Positions 7,348 to 14,287 of a DNA stretch of 15,862 bases are shown here, in pieces; position 1 is the stretch's first letter, and each line of letters begins with the position of its first letter. Origin of the DNA: Eubacterium sp. AF22-8LB (GTDB taxonomy: Bacteria; Bacillota_I; Bacilli_A; Erysipelotrichales; Erysipelotrichaceae); assembly GCF_003458715.1 (NCBI RefSeq), contig NZ_QRVI01000036.1, positions 1-15,862 of the forward strand, written 5' to 3'. The position numbers and the translations under genes were made by a program. The notes under the pieces were generated by a model. That model made no database searches and had not been told where the DNA came from. It saw nothing but the letters and a program-made list of their open reading frames with translations.

Positions 7348-7433
7348 GAGGCCGTGGTGGAATCGGCAGACACGCTACTTTGAGGGGGTAGTGAGCATAG
7401 CTCGTGTGCGTTCAAGTCGCATCGGCCTCACCA
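7348..7433 (+). tRNA. tRNA-Leu (anticodon GAG)
   Basis: The acceptor stem GAGGCCG pairs with CGGCCTC (7423-7429), followed by discriminator A and an encoded CCA (7431-7433). The D arm contains GTGGTGGAATCGGCAGAC. The anticodon stem CTACT/GGTAG encloses the loop TTGAGGG, giving anticodon GAG, which reads CUC and CUU leucine codons. The long variable arm pairs GAGC with GCTC, as expected for class II leucine tRNA, and the T arm contains TTCAAGT. At 86 bases with CCA the length is normal. Confidence 0.96.
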
Positions 7434-7447
7434 TATAAATTCAATTC

Positions 7448-7473
7448 GTGCTTTGTTTAAAAGCACTTTTTTT
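7448..7473 (+). terminator. Rho-independent terminator after tRNA-Leu
   Basis: GTGCTTT (7448-7454) pairs with AAAGCAC (7460-7466) around a 5-base loop and is followed by seven T (7467-7473). It lies 15 bases after the tRNA and closes the rlmD-tRNA unit. Confidence 0.88.
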
Positions 7474-7479
7474 GTGCAC

Positions 7480-7507
7480 AAAAAAACTAGACTTGAAGTC
7501 TAGTTAA
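7480..7507 (-). terminator. Rho-independent terminator of the divIC-like gene
   Basis: On the minus strand, ACTAGAC and GTCTAGT (7504-7498 and 7492-7486) form a 7-bp stem around TTCAA, followed by a run of T to 7480. The stem overlaps the stop codon of the divIC-like gene. It sits back to back with the tRNA terminator. Confidence 0.85.
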
Positions 7508-7797
7508 TCATCTTTGCTAGGAAATTTAAATACTTGTTCCCCCTCTTTTGTCACCAAGTATTTACCACGCGCAATATATTCAACATAATCCGGATTCGTC
7601 AAATTTTGTTTGGTTTTTTCTAATTCCTTCTTTTTCGAATTCAAATTTTTCTTTTCTTCTTTTTTCTGCTCAATACTCGCTTTTAAATCCTGTGTCATCA
7701 TTAATTGTTTAACACCACCAAAAATCAAAAAGGCAGATGCAGCAAGCATAATAATATATAAAAAGAAATCTTGAATTTTTTTACGTTTTCCTTTCAT
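7504..7797 (-). CDS. divIC: Septum formation initiator, FtsB/DivIC family
   Basis: Bitopic membrane proteins of this family join the FtsL/DivIB (FtsQ) complex that activates septal wall synthesis. The 97-residue protein has a basic N-terminus (KGKRKKIQ), one membrane helix (about 11-28), a charged coiled coil (about 33-66, rich in K, E and Q), and the family's closing motif NPDYVEYIARGKYLVTKEGE (68-87), which ends in a short beta segment VFKFP. The order and length fit DivIC closely, and DivIC rather than FtsL is favoured by the closing motif. The ATG at 7797 has AAGGGGAT 7 bases upstream. It lies 50 bp downstream of mnmG and may also be read from that operon, since no terminator lies between, but it has its own candidate promoter. 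Confidence 0.85.
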   Translation of the reverse strand: MKGKRKKIQDFFLYIIMLAASAFLIFGGVKQLMMTQDLKASIEQKKEEKKNLNSKKKELEKTKQNLTNPDYVEYIARGKYLVTKEGEQVFKFPSKDD

Positions 7798-7813
7798 AAT
7801 GTATCCCCTTTTT

Positions 7814-7843
7814 ACTATAGCATATAAGGAAAAATAAATACAA
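7814..7843 (-). promoter_or_regulatory. Promoter of the divIC-like gene
   Basis: On the minus strand, TTGTAT (7843-7838) is separated by 18 bp from TATAGT (7819-7814), with TGC just upstream making an extended -10. The predicted start is near 7807, ten bases before the gene. It lies in the short gap after mnmG. Confidence 0.5.
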
Positions 7844-7847
7844 CGAA

Positions 7848-9695
7848 TTATTTTACTCGCATAGCTAAAATCGCAATATCACTAGGATTAATACCCGAAA
7901 TACGACTTGCCTGTCCTAAAGTAAGAGGATGAATAGCCGTTAATTTCTGTCTAGCTTCTAGAGATAGATTATCCATATTTTCATAATCTAAATCGGAAGG
8001 AAGCTTCATTTTCTCCATTTGTTGTAGATGCTTTGCATCACGTTTAGCCTTGGCAATATAACCAGCATACTTTGTTTGAATCTCAATCTGCTCATTGATT
8101 TGATTCTCATAATCCAAGCCTGTATATTTTGCCAAGCCTTGTACGGTAACTTTTGGACGCTTAATCAAATCCAATGCACTACATCCGTGTGCTAATGGCT
8201 CAAAACCTAAACTATTTAAATAGTCATCGACTTCACTGTTAGGCTTGATGTGAGCGTTACTAAGCTCTTCCCTTGCCACTTCAATCGCATCCATTTTCTT
8301 TTTAAATGCATCATAACGATCTTTTGAAACCAAGCCAATTTTATAACCTTTTTCAAGTAATCTTTGATCTGCATTATCATGACGCAACAACAAACGATAT
8401 TCAGCTCTTGAAGTTAATAAACGATATGGTTCCTTCGTTCCTTTTGTGCATAAATCATCCAACATAACTCCAATATATGCTTCATCGCGACGAAGAACAA
8501 AAGGTTCTCTTCCATCCACCTTCAATGCAGCATTTGCCCCAGCCATCAATCCTTGACCAGCCGCTTCTTCATAACCACTGGTACCATTAACTTGACCAGC
8601 TGTAAATAAATTCTCAACAATTTTATTTTCCATATTTGTCTTCATCTGCAATGGATCAATCGCATCGTATTCAATCGCATACGCATATTTTTCAATCACA
8701 CAGTTTTCTAATCCTGGTAGTGAATGAACCATCTTTTCTTGTACATCAATTGGCATAGATGTCGAGAAGCCTTGAATATAAATTGTATCCAATTCATTTG
8801 ATTCTGGTTCTAAGAAAAGCTGATGTCTGTCTTTATCCGCAAAACGAACCAATTTATCTTCAATACTTGGACAATATCGAGGTCCTACACCTTTTACCAA
8901 TCCTGAATACATAGCTGAATCATGTAAATGCGAATGAATGATTTCATGAGTTTCAGGCTGTGTATAAATCAAATGACAAATCTTTTGTTTCTCAAAAGGC
9001 AAAACATCTTCTGGTTTTGTTGTTTCACTAAAACGTAAAAACTGATTTGTTCCTGGCTGAGGCTCCGCTTTTGAAAAATCAATTGTGTCCATTTTTATAC
9101 GCGCAGGTGTACCAGTTTTTAAACGGAAGGTTTTAATACCTGCATCACGTAAAGATTGTGACAATGTATTCACTGTTCTTTGTTCTTCAGGACCTGAAAC
9201 CGTTGATGTATGCCCCCTCAACACGTTACTTGTCATATATGTACCGGCAGTTAGAACAACTGTCTTACTTTCAATAAAAGTACCATCTTCTAATTCAACA
9301 CCAATGGCTTTTCCATCTTTAATGACAACCCTTTTACATGCAGCCTCAATCACATCTAAATTTGCTTGATTTTCCAAGGCGTTTTTCATGAATCGCTTAT
9401 ACGCAATCTTGTCACTTTGAACACGCAAGCTCCATACACCAGGGCCTTTTGTTGTGTTCAACATTTTAAATTGTAAAGCCGTTTTATCCGCTGCAACAGG
9501 CATCATACCTCCAAGCGCATCAATTTCACGAACAACAATTCCCTTTGCAGGACCACCAACACTAGGATTACATGGCATTGAACCAATCATATCTTTACTT
9601 AATGTCACAATTGCTGTTTTTTTGTTCATTCGACTAGCTGCCAAACAAGCTTCTATACCTGCATGTCCAGCTCCAATAACTAAAACATCATACAT
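7848..9695 (-). CDS. mnmG: tRNA uridine-5-carboxymethylaminomethyl synthesis enzyme MnmG (GidA)
   Basis: MnmG is an FAD enzyme that works with the GTPase MnmE to modify U34 in the anticodon of certain tRNAs, keeping reading of purine-ending codons accurate. The 615-residue protein has the Rossmann FAD motif GAGHAGIEAC (8-17), the signature GSMPCNPSVGGPAKG (38-52), GPRYCPSIEDK (271-281) with the conserved active-site cysteine Cys275, and the second FAD-contact block NGTSGYEEAAGQG (370-382). A helical C-terminal tRNA/MnmE-binding domain ends in GINPSDIAIL. The start is the canonical MYDVLVIGAG. Its ribosome binding site is weak (GGGTG), and the gap to the upstream murJ-like gene is only 5 bp, so translational coupling is likely. 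MnmE is not in this window. Confidence 0.97.
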   Translation of the reverse strand: MYDVLVIGAGHAGIEACLAASRMNKKTAIVTLSKDMIGSMPCNPSVGGPAKGIVVREIDALGGMMPVAADKTALQFKMLNTTKGPGVWSLRVQSDKIAYKRFMKNALENQANLDVIEAACKRVVIKDGKAIGVELEDGTFIESKTVVLTAGTYMTSNVLRGHTSTVSGPEEQRTVNTLSQSLRDAGIKTFRLKTGTPARIKMDTIDFSKAEPQPGTNQFLRFSETTKPEDVLPFEKQKICHLIYTQPETHEIIHSHLHDSAMYSGLVKGVGPRYCPSIEDKLVRFADKDRHQLFLEPESNELDTIYIQGFSTSMPIDVQEKMVHSLPGLENCVIEKYAYAIEYDAIDPLQMKTNMENKIVENLFTAGQVNGTSGYEEAAGQGLMAGANAALKVDGREPFVLRRDEAYIGVMLDDLCTKGTKEPYRLLTSRAEYRLLLRHDNADQRLLEKGYKIGLVSKDRYDAFKKKMDAIEVAREELSNAHIKPNSEVDDYLNSLGFEPLAHGCSALDLIKRPKVTVQGLAKYTGLDYENQINEQIEIQTKYAGYIAKAKRDAKHLQQMEKMKLPSDLDYENMDNLSLEARQKLTAIHPLTLGQASRISGINPSDIAILAMRVK

Positions 9696-9700
9696 ATTTT

Positions 9701-11305
9701 TTACACCCGATTTCTTTTTAATTTAAAATGAAAAATACTTTGTGGAACTTTCAAATATAAAGTCACAACCAAATATACTATCACACTCAACAAGCCATTC
9801 AAGCACATCTTGAATAAGCATACTAATTTTGAACCTTCGACTCCACTCAAGCCAATTTTTGATAATAAAATCGAAGTCACCCACAATGCAACTAGACCAA
9901 TTAAAATTCTTACAATAACAACCACTGTTTTACGATATGAAATCGCATAAACATCATGAATTTCCTTTAGGTTTTTATATAGCGTATAACCATTACCAAT
10001 CATACTTGATAATACGGCACCTGCAAGGCCAAAGATCCATACAAAAGGAATTAATAAAATTCCTTTAATCAATACACCTATCGCAAGATTCTTTAATACG
10101 TTTTTTCTTATTTCCAAAGACACCATTAAATTTGTAATCAATGGCGCTATCGTTCCTAAGAATCCTTCTAGAGACATCCATTGTACAACATATGTACATA
10201 ATTCTAAGTTTTCTGAATAATAAAGCGTATAGTTTAAAGGTCCTGCATACACAAAAATACAGAATGAAACTGGAATCGCAACATACAGAACCACGTTAAT
10301 GCTGTCAATAACATTTTTCTTTACCAATTTATAATTTTTCTTAGACAACGCCTCTGAAATATGGGGAATAATTGCTGTCGCAAAACCTGGACCTAAAATC
10401 ATTGGAATCGCATTAAGTTTTCCCGCTACATAGTTCGATGCGGAAATTACTGTCGTCGTATCTTTTACGTTATAATGCATCTTTAATCCTGTTGGAAGTA
10501 AAAAACTATTAAAAATCTGGTCAATATTTCCTAAAATAGCCACTACTAAGTATGGAATTGCCAAAACAAGAATCTCTTTAAATATAGTTTTAGCTGAATG
10601 CATGCTCTTTGTCTGCATTTGTGCCATTTCATCTATGGCAAGCTGATGATTTCGATCAAAATGAATAAATTGGGCAATAGCCGCAATCGTAGCTACAGAC
10701 GTAGATAATACAGCAGCGTATAAAGCATATTTTTTATTCCATCCAAACGCATAGACTACTAGACATGCAGTACTTAATAAAAACGCAACGCGAAACACTT
10801 GTTCAAAAGCTTGAGAAAATGCATATTCTTCCATTTCCTTTAAGCCTTGGTAATACCCACGAAAAGCCGATAATACAGGAACAAGGAAGATAGCTAAAGA
10901 TAATATGCGTAAACAATTTGCCATAATATCTGCATTTTTTGCGACCATGGCTGGAGCAATTACATTGGATAATGTAAACAATAAAATCATGCCTACAAAA
11001 CCTGTTAATCCCAAAATCGCAAAGGCTAACTTTTTAACAAGGATTACACTTTTTGCATCCTCTAACGCCATATAGCGTGCAACAAGAGTCGCTACCGCAA
11101 AAGGAACTCCAGATTGAAATATCGTTAATAAGTATGCATAAATATTATATGATTGTGCATAAACAGATTGATAAGCTTCGGATTGAAGTATATATGAAAA
11201 TGGAATTGTGTATGCCAATCCAATTAATTTTGATACAAATAGACCGCCCGTTCCAATCAGGCCGCCAACAATAATCGACTTTTTAGCCGCTGAAGATTTA
11301 GACAT
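9701..11305 (-). CDS. murJ: MurJ-like lipid II flippase / polysaccharide exporter of the MOP superfamily (YtgP/SpoVB type)
   Basis: The 534-residue protein is almost wholly hydrophobic, with about 14 predicted membrane helices, as in the YtgP/SpoVB branch of the MOP exporter superfamily. The N-terminus GGLIGTGGLFVSKLIGLAYT and the block FRGYYQGLKEMEEYAFSQ are typical of that branch. Members flip the cell-wall precursor lipid II or related lipid-linked sugars across the membrane, and lipid II is the most likely cargo here. The start at 11305 is favoured by GGAGG at 11320-11316, 10 bases before the ATG. A frame from 11476 would add 57 poorly conserved residues and run through the divergent promoters and the start of the neighbouring gene. 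It is first in an operon with mnmG. Sporulation-type SpoVB cannot be fully excluded. Confidence 0.85.
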   Translation of the reverse strand: MSKSSAAKKSIIVGGLIGTGGLFVSKLIGLAYTIPFSYILQSEAYQSVYAQSYNIYAYLLTIFQSGVPFAVATLVARYMALEDAKSVILVKKLAFAILGLTGFVGMILLFTLSNVIAPAMVAKNADIMANCLRILSLAIFLVPVLSAFRGYYQGLKEMEEYAFSQAFEQVFRVAFLLSTACLVVYAFGWNKKYALYAAVLSTSVATIAAIAQFIHFDRNHQLAIDEMAQMQTKSMHSAKTIFKEILVLAIPYLVVAILGNIDQIFNSFLLPTGLKMHYNVKDTTTVISASNYVAGKLNAIPMILGPGFATAIIPHISEALSKKNYKLVKKNVIDSINVVLYVAIPVSFCIFVYAGPLNYTLYYSENLELCTYVVQWMSLEGFLGTIAPLITNLMVSLEIRKNVLKNLAIGVLIKGILLIPFVWIFGLAGAVLSSMIGNGYTLYKNLKEIHDVYAISYRKTVVVIVRILIGLVALWVTSILLSKIGLSGVEGSKLVCLFKMCLNGLLSVIVYLVVTLYLKVPQSIFHFKLKRNRV

Positions 11306-11329
11306 AAAATAATTACCTCCAATTTCATA

Positions 11330-11338
11330 ATTATAACA
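11330..11338 (-). promoter_or_regulatory. Extended -10 promoter of the murJ-mnmG operon
   Basis: On the minus strand, TGTTATAAT has a perfect -10 (11335-11330) with the TGn extension. No good -35 is evident. The predicted start near 11323 leaves a leader of about 18 bases containing the GGAGG site. Confidence 0.5.
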
Positions 11339-11354
11339 TACATCCTTAAAAGTA

Positions 11355-11383
11355 TTATCATTTTTTATAGAATAGAGTATAGT
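11355..11383 (+). promoter_or_regulatory. Promoter of the NAD(P)HX repair gene
   Basis: TTATCA (11355-11360) is separated by 17 bp from TATAGT (11378-11383). The predicted start is near 11390, directly before the ribosome binding site AAGAAGGTGA (11391-11400). The two divergent promoters here do not overlap. Confidence 0.45.
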
Positions 11384-11404
11384 AAATATGAAGAAGGTGA
11401 AATA

Positions 11405-12901
11405 ATGTATCCAGCTTATATACATACTCAAACTACTGCTAGAAACATTGATCAAGCTGCTATCAAAACTTATCAAATTCCAAGCTTGATTTTAATGGAG
11501 CATGCAGCTATAAAATCAGCTGAAATTATAAAAAATATCATCAAACCAACTCAATCCATCTGTATACTTTGTGGTCCAGGAAATAATGGTGCGGATGGAT
11601 TAGCCATCGCAAGAAATTTATATAATCAATATCCAAATATGCACATTGTAGTACCGGAAATGAAGACAATGTCTGAGGATGAAAAAATTCAATTTCAAAT
11701 GATTCAAAAGCTAAATATTCCCTATTCCAAAAACCTACCAAATGAAACGTATGATTTTTATATTGACTGTTTATTTGGCAATGGCCTTTCAAGAGATATC
11801 ACTGGCTTATATAAAACAATCATTCAAACTGTAAATTCTTTACATAAACAAGTTATTAGTATTGATATGCCAAGCGGAATTGATGCGACCATGGGAAACA
11901 TCTTAGGTTGTGCTATTCATGCCAATCATACTATTAGTATTGATTGTTATAAACAAGGCCAATGGTTAAATGATGGTAAAACACATTGTGGAAAGCTTTA
12001 TTTAATCGATATAGGGATTCCACCAATATTACACGAAAAGTGTATGGATAAAACGAAAATATTGTGCCTAGAAGATATTCATATCCCATCTAGACCATCC
12101 AATGCCCACAAATCCACTTTTGGAAAGGCATTGATGATTGGTGGCAGTCATAATATGCATGGAGCTATCCACATGGCTAGCTTAAGCGCCTATAAAAGTG
12201 GAATAGGGACACTCACATTAATGGTTCCTGAGTGCATTTCAAATGTATTAGCCGTTAAATCTGATTTTTATATGTTACTCCAATGTCCAGATCACAATGG
12301 AATTTTTAGTTCCAAAGCACTCGATATATTAAAACAAAATATTTCGAATTATACAATTTTATCCATTGGAAATGGCATGCAAAAAAATAATGTAACCATT
12401 GCACTTGTGGAACAGGCTCTAAAAAGTGATAAAAAAATTGTACTGGATGCAGACGCAATATGGGCGGCAGGTAAAAATATCAATCTTTTAAAAAGAGAAG
12501 CTATTACCATTCTTACACCACATATTAAGGAAATGTCTGATTTAACGGGTATCCATATAACGACAATTCTAGCCAATCCTTTTGAAGTAGCTCGTGACTT
12601 TTCTAAAGAATATAAAAAATGTGTACTCATTTTAAAATCAAGCCAAACATTTATTGCTTATCAAGGAAGTGTATTTGTATTAGATGCTCAAAATGCAGGT
12701 CTTGCCAAAGGTGGCAGCGGAGATATTTTATGCGGTATTGTTGTCGCAATGCTTGGACAAACAAAAGACCCTTTACAAGCTGCATTATGCGCTGCGTATA
12801 TACATTCGCAAAGTGCCAAACTCGATATCGATTCAGCATGTTTCATGCCTGAAGATATCATCAATAACATCCCTAATGTACTAAAAAAGCTGAGATCTTA
12901 G
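11405..12901 (+). CDS. nnr: Bifunctional NAD(P)H-hydrate epimerase and ADP-dependent NAD(P)H-hydrate dehydratase
   Basis: This cytoplasmic metabolite-repair enzyme restores damaged, hydrated NADH and NADPH. The N-terminal YjeF domain (NnrE, about 1-210) interconverts the R and S hydrates. It shows CGPGNNGADGLAIARNL (56-72), DCLFGNGLSRD (121-131) and IDMPSGIDATMG (153-164). The C-terminal ribokinase-like domain (NnrD, about 220-498) dehydrates the S form using ADP. It shows KALMIGGS (241-248), GAIHMASLSAYKSGIGTL (253-270), VLDADA (346-351), TPHIKEM (371-377) and the nucleotide and catalytic motif AGLAKGGSGDIL (431-442). The fused arrangement and the 498-residue length match the usual bacterial form. 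The start has AAGAAGGTGA 4 bases upstream. It appears monocistronic, and its stop overlaps that of the convergent udp gene. Confidence 0.95.
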   Translation: MYPAYIHTQTTARNIDQAAIKTYQIPSLILMEHAAIKSAEIIKNIIKPTQSICILCGPGNNGADGLAIARNLYNQYPNMHIVVPEMKTMSEDEKIQFQMIQKLNIPYSKNLPNETYDFYIDCLFGNGLSRDITGLYKTIIQTVNSLHKQVISIDMPSGIDATMGNILGCAIHANHTISIDCYKQGQWLNDGKTHCGKLYLIDIGIPPILHEKCMDKTKILCLEDIHIPSRPSNAHKSTFGKALMIGGSHNMHGAIHMASLSAYKSGIGTLTLMVPECISNVLAVKSDFYMLLQCPDHNGIFSSKALDILKQNISNYTILSIGNGMQKNNVTIALVEQALKSDKKIVLDADAIWAAGKNINLLKREAITILTPHIKEMSDLTGIHITTILANPFEVARDFSKEYKKCVLILKSSQTFIAYQGSVFVLDAQNAGLAKGGSGDILCGIVVAMLGQTKDPLQAALCAAYIHSQSAKLDIDSACFMPEDIINNIPNVLKKLRS

Positions 12902-12915
12902 TGATTCTCAGCTTT
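12886..12915. terminator. Shared terminator hairpin between convergent nnr and udp
   Basis: AAAGCTGAGA (12886-12895) and TCTCAGCTTT (12906-12915) form a perfect 10-bp stem around a 10-base loop. Read on the minus strand it is followed by a run of six T, so it should end the udp operon well. On the plus strand only three T follow before a G, so termination of nnr is probably weaker. Both overlapping stop codons (12898-12901) lie in the loop. Confidence 0.8.
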
Positions 12916-13683
12916 GTCATTTGTTATCAATTCTTTGATTGTAGATACAGCACACTGCATTAACGGATGTAAATCATGATTTTGTACATTTGTTAAACCC
13001 GTTTTTTCTCGTTCTTGATTTGCCAAGCACAAAAACATAGCACCACTACGTACATGACGTGTTTGACTTACAATGAATACCGTACTCGATTCCATTTCAG
13101 AAGCCAAACAATCTAGCTTACAATATGCATCCCATTTATTTTCTAATTCAGAACATACTGGCATACTTTCTGGTGCATGCTGTCCAAAAAATGAATCCTT
13201 ACTTTGAACTACACCTACGTGATAAGAAAGATGTAAAGTCTTTGCACTATGAACCTGGGCACTCAATACATCATAATGAGGAACCGCAGGAAATTCTAAA
13301 GGAGCATATTCACGTGTTGTGCCATCTTGTCGTATGGCACCACTCGCAATCACAATATCTCCACCTTGTACTTCTAAATGCATACCACCACATGTACCAA
13401 CACGTAAAAAAGTATGACATCCAAGTTGAACTAACTCTTCAATAGCAATCGCTGTACTAGGACCACCAATACCTGTCGATATGACGCTACATAATACTCC
13501 ATTTAAATATCCTGTATACGTTACATATTCTCGATTATTAGCTACTAATTCAGCATTATCTAAATAAGAAGCAATGTCTTTCACTCTTCCTGGATCTCCT
13601 GTTAAAATAACATATTCTCCAACATCGGATTCAGATAACTGTGTATGATATTGTTTATTTGATCCTTGTGTATAATCAATCAT
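12898..13683 (-). CDS. udp: Uridine phosphorylase
   Basis: This cytoplasmic enzyme of pyrimidine salvage splits uridine with phosphate into uracil and ribose 1-phosphate. The 261-residue protein carries the nucleoside phosphorylase family-I motifs: GDPGRV (29-34), TGIGGPS (70-76), RVGTCG (94-99) at the phosphate and ribose site, RQDGTTREYAPLEFPAV (118-134), SKDSFF (161-166), and ASEMESS (194-200) whose Glu and Met contact the ribose. The QDGTT/APLEFPAV block points to uridine phosphorylase rather than purine nucleoside phosphorylase. It is the last gene of the DUF1846 operon, 8 bp after the 99-residue gene. Its ribosome binding site (AGGT) overlaps that gene's stop codon, suggesting coupled translation. 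Confidence 0.9.
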   Translation of the reverse strand: MIDYTQGSNKQYHTQLSESDVGEYVILTGDPGRVKDIASYLDNAELVANNREYVTYTGYLNGVLCSVISTGIGGPSTAIAIEELVQLGCHTFLRVGTCGGMHLEVQGGDIVIASGAIRQDGTTREYAPLEFPAVPHYDVLSAQVHSAKTLHLSYHVGVVQSKDSFFGQHAPESMPVCSELENKWDAYCKLDCLASEMESSTVFIVSQTRHVRSGAMFLCLANQEREKTGLTNVQNHDLHPLMQCAVSTIKELITNDKAENH

Positions 13684-13691
13684 AACTTTAC

Positions 13692-13991
13692 CTAGAAAGA
13701 TTGAAACTGCAAATAATAGACATTAGGGTGAAACATCGTCGTATTAAAGCTATAAGCCTGACAATCATCTGCTTCTCCATCCCAATCATTATTTAATTCC
13801 GATAGTAAATGATCTATTTCCTTTTCATTCAATTCTCCAGTCGCATAAAATTCCATACAACCAGCTAAGCTTGGCTGCAAACGACTTGGTGAATAAGACA
13901 TTTTCGAACAAATTTCATTTAACGCATTTTGAACAAGTTCTACAACAGCTTCATCTTCTTGATCTACAACTACATGTAAACGAATTTTCAT
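13692..13991 (-). CDS. Hypothetical 99-residue protein
   Basis: The family is not recognised. The chosen ATG at 13991 shares one base with the stop codon of the preceding gene (TAATG) and has AGGTGA upstream, so translational coupling is likely. A longer frame from 14024 would overlap the upstream gene for 34 bases without a better ribosome site. The protein starts MKIRLHVVVDQEDEAV and reads as beta strand (1-9), helix (about 11-30), strand (GCMEFYATGEL), acidic helix (about 64-80), then strands near the C-terminus (YYLQFQSF). This could be a small ferredoxin-like alpha-beta fold, which is inference from pattern only. There is no signal peptide or membrane segment. It lies between another orphan and udp in a tight operon, which is the only clue to its role. 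Confidence 0.8.
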   Translation of the reverse strand: MKIRLHVVVDQEDEAVVELVQNALNEICSKMSYSPSRLQPSLAGCMEFYATGELNEKEIDHLLSELNNDWDGEADDCQAYSFNTTMFHPNVYYLQFQSF

Positions 13992-14278
13992 TATGCATTC
14001 ACCTGATTCACGCAATATACACAAAGTTTCTTTAAATTTGTGTCATTTGACAATGTGATTACTTTGCCTAAGCTTAAGTTTAATGCAGCAATGACAGGTT
14101 CATCATTGTCCATTAAAACATTTAATGTACCTGTCGCATTCTCATAATAAACATCAAACAAATAACTTTGTTTACCATTATCTTCTTTTCTTTCTCTTAA
14201 ATCAAAATGAAAAGCATCTTTGTTTTTTAAAATGATACGAACAGCTCCTGCACCAGAGCTTGGGATTGATTTTGCCAT
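13991..14278 (-). CDS. Hypothetical 95-residue protein
   Basis: The family is not recognised. The start is well supported: AGGAGG (14289-14284 on the minus strand) lies 5 bases before the ATG. The protein begins MAKSIPSSGAGAVRI and appears mostly beta-stranded (AVRIILKNKDAFHFDLRER, SYLFDVYYENATGTLNVLM, KVITLS), without signal peptide or membrane helix. A CxxC (CVYC) occurs near the C-terminus, but a single pair is not enough to call a metal site. It begins 9 bp after the DUF1846 gene, and its stop overlaps the start of the 99-residue gene, so the three are almost certainly cotranscribed. It could bind a protein or nucleotide partner, but nothing in the sequence says which. Confidence 0.82.
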   Translation of the reverse strand: MAKSIPSSGAGAVRIILKNKDAFHFDLRERKEDNGKQSYLFDVYYENATGTLNVLMDNDEPVIAALNLSLGKVITLSNDTNLKKLCVYCVNQVNA

Positions 14279-14287
14279 AATAGCCTC

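Noticed and set aside
11306..11476. N-terminal extension of the murJ-like protein by 57 residues
   Set aside because: It would cross both divergent promoters and the start of nnr, is unlike family N-termini, and the ATG at 11305 has GGAGG upstream.
13992..14024. N-terminal extension of the 99-residue protein by 11 residues
   Set aside because: It overlaps the upstream gene in another frame, whereas the ATG at 13991 has AGGTGA upstream and a typical TAATG coupling.
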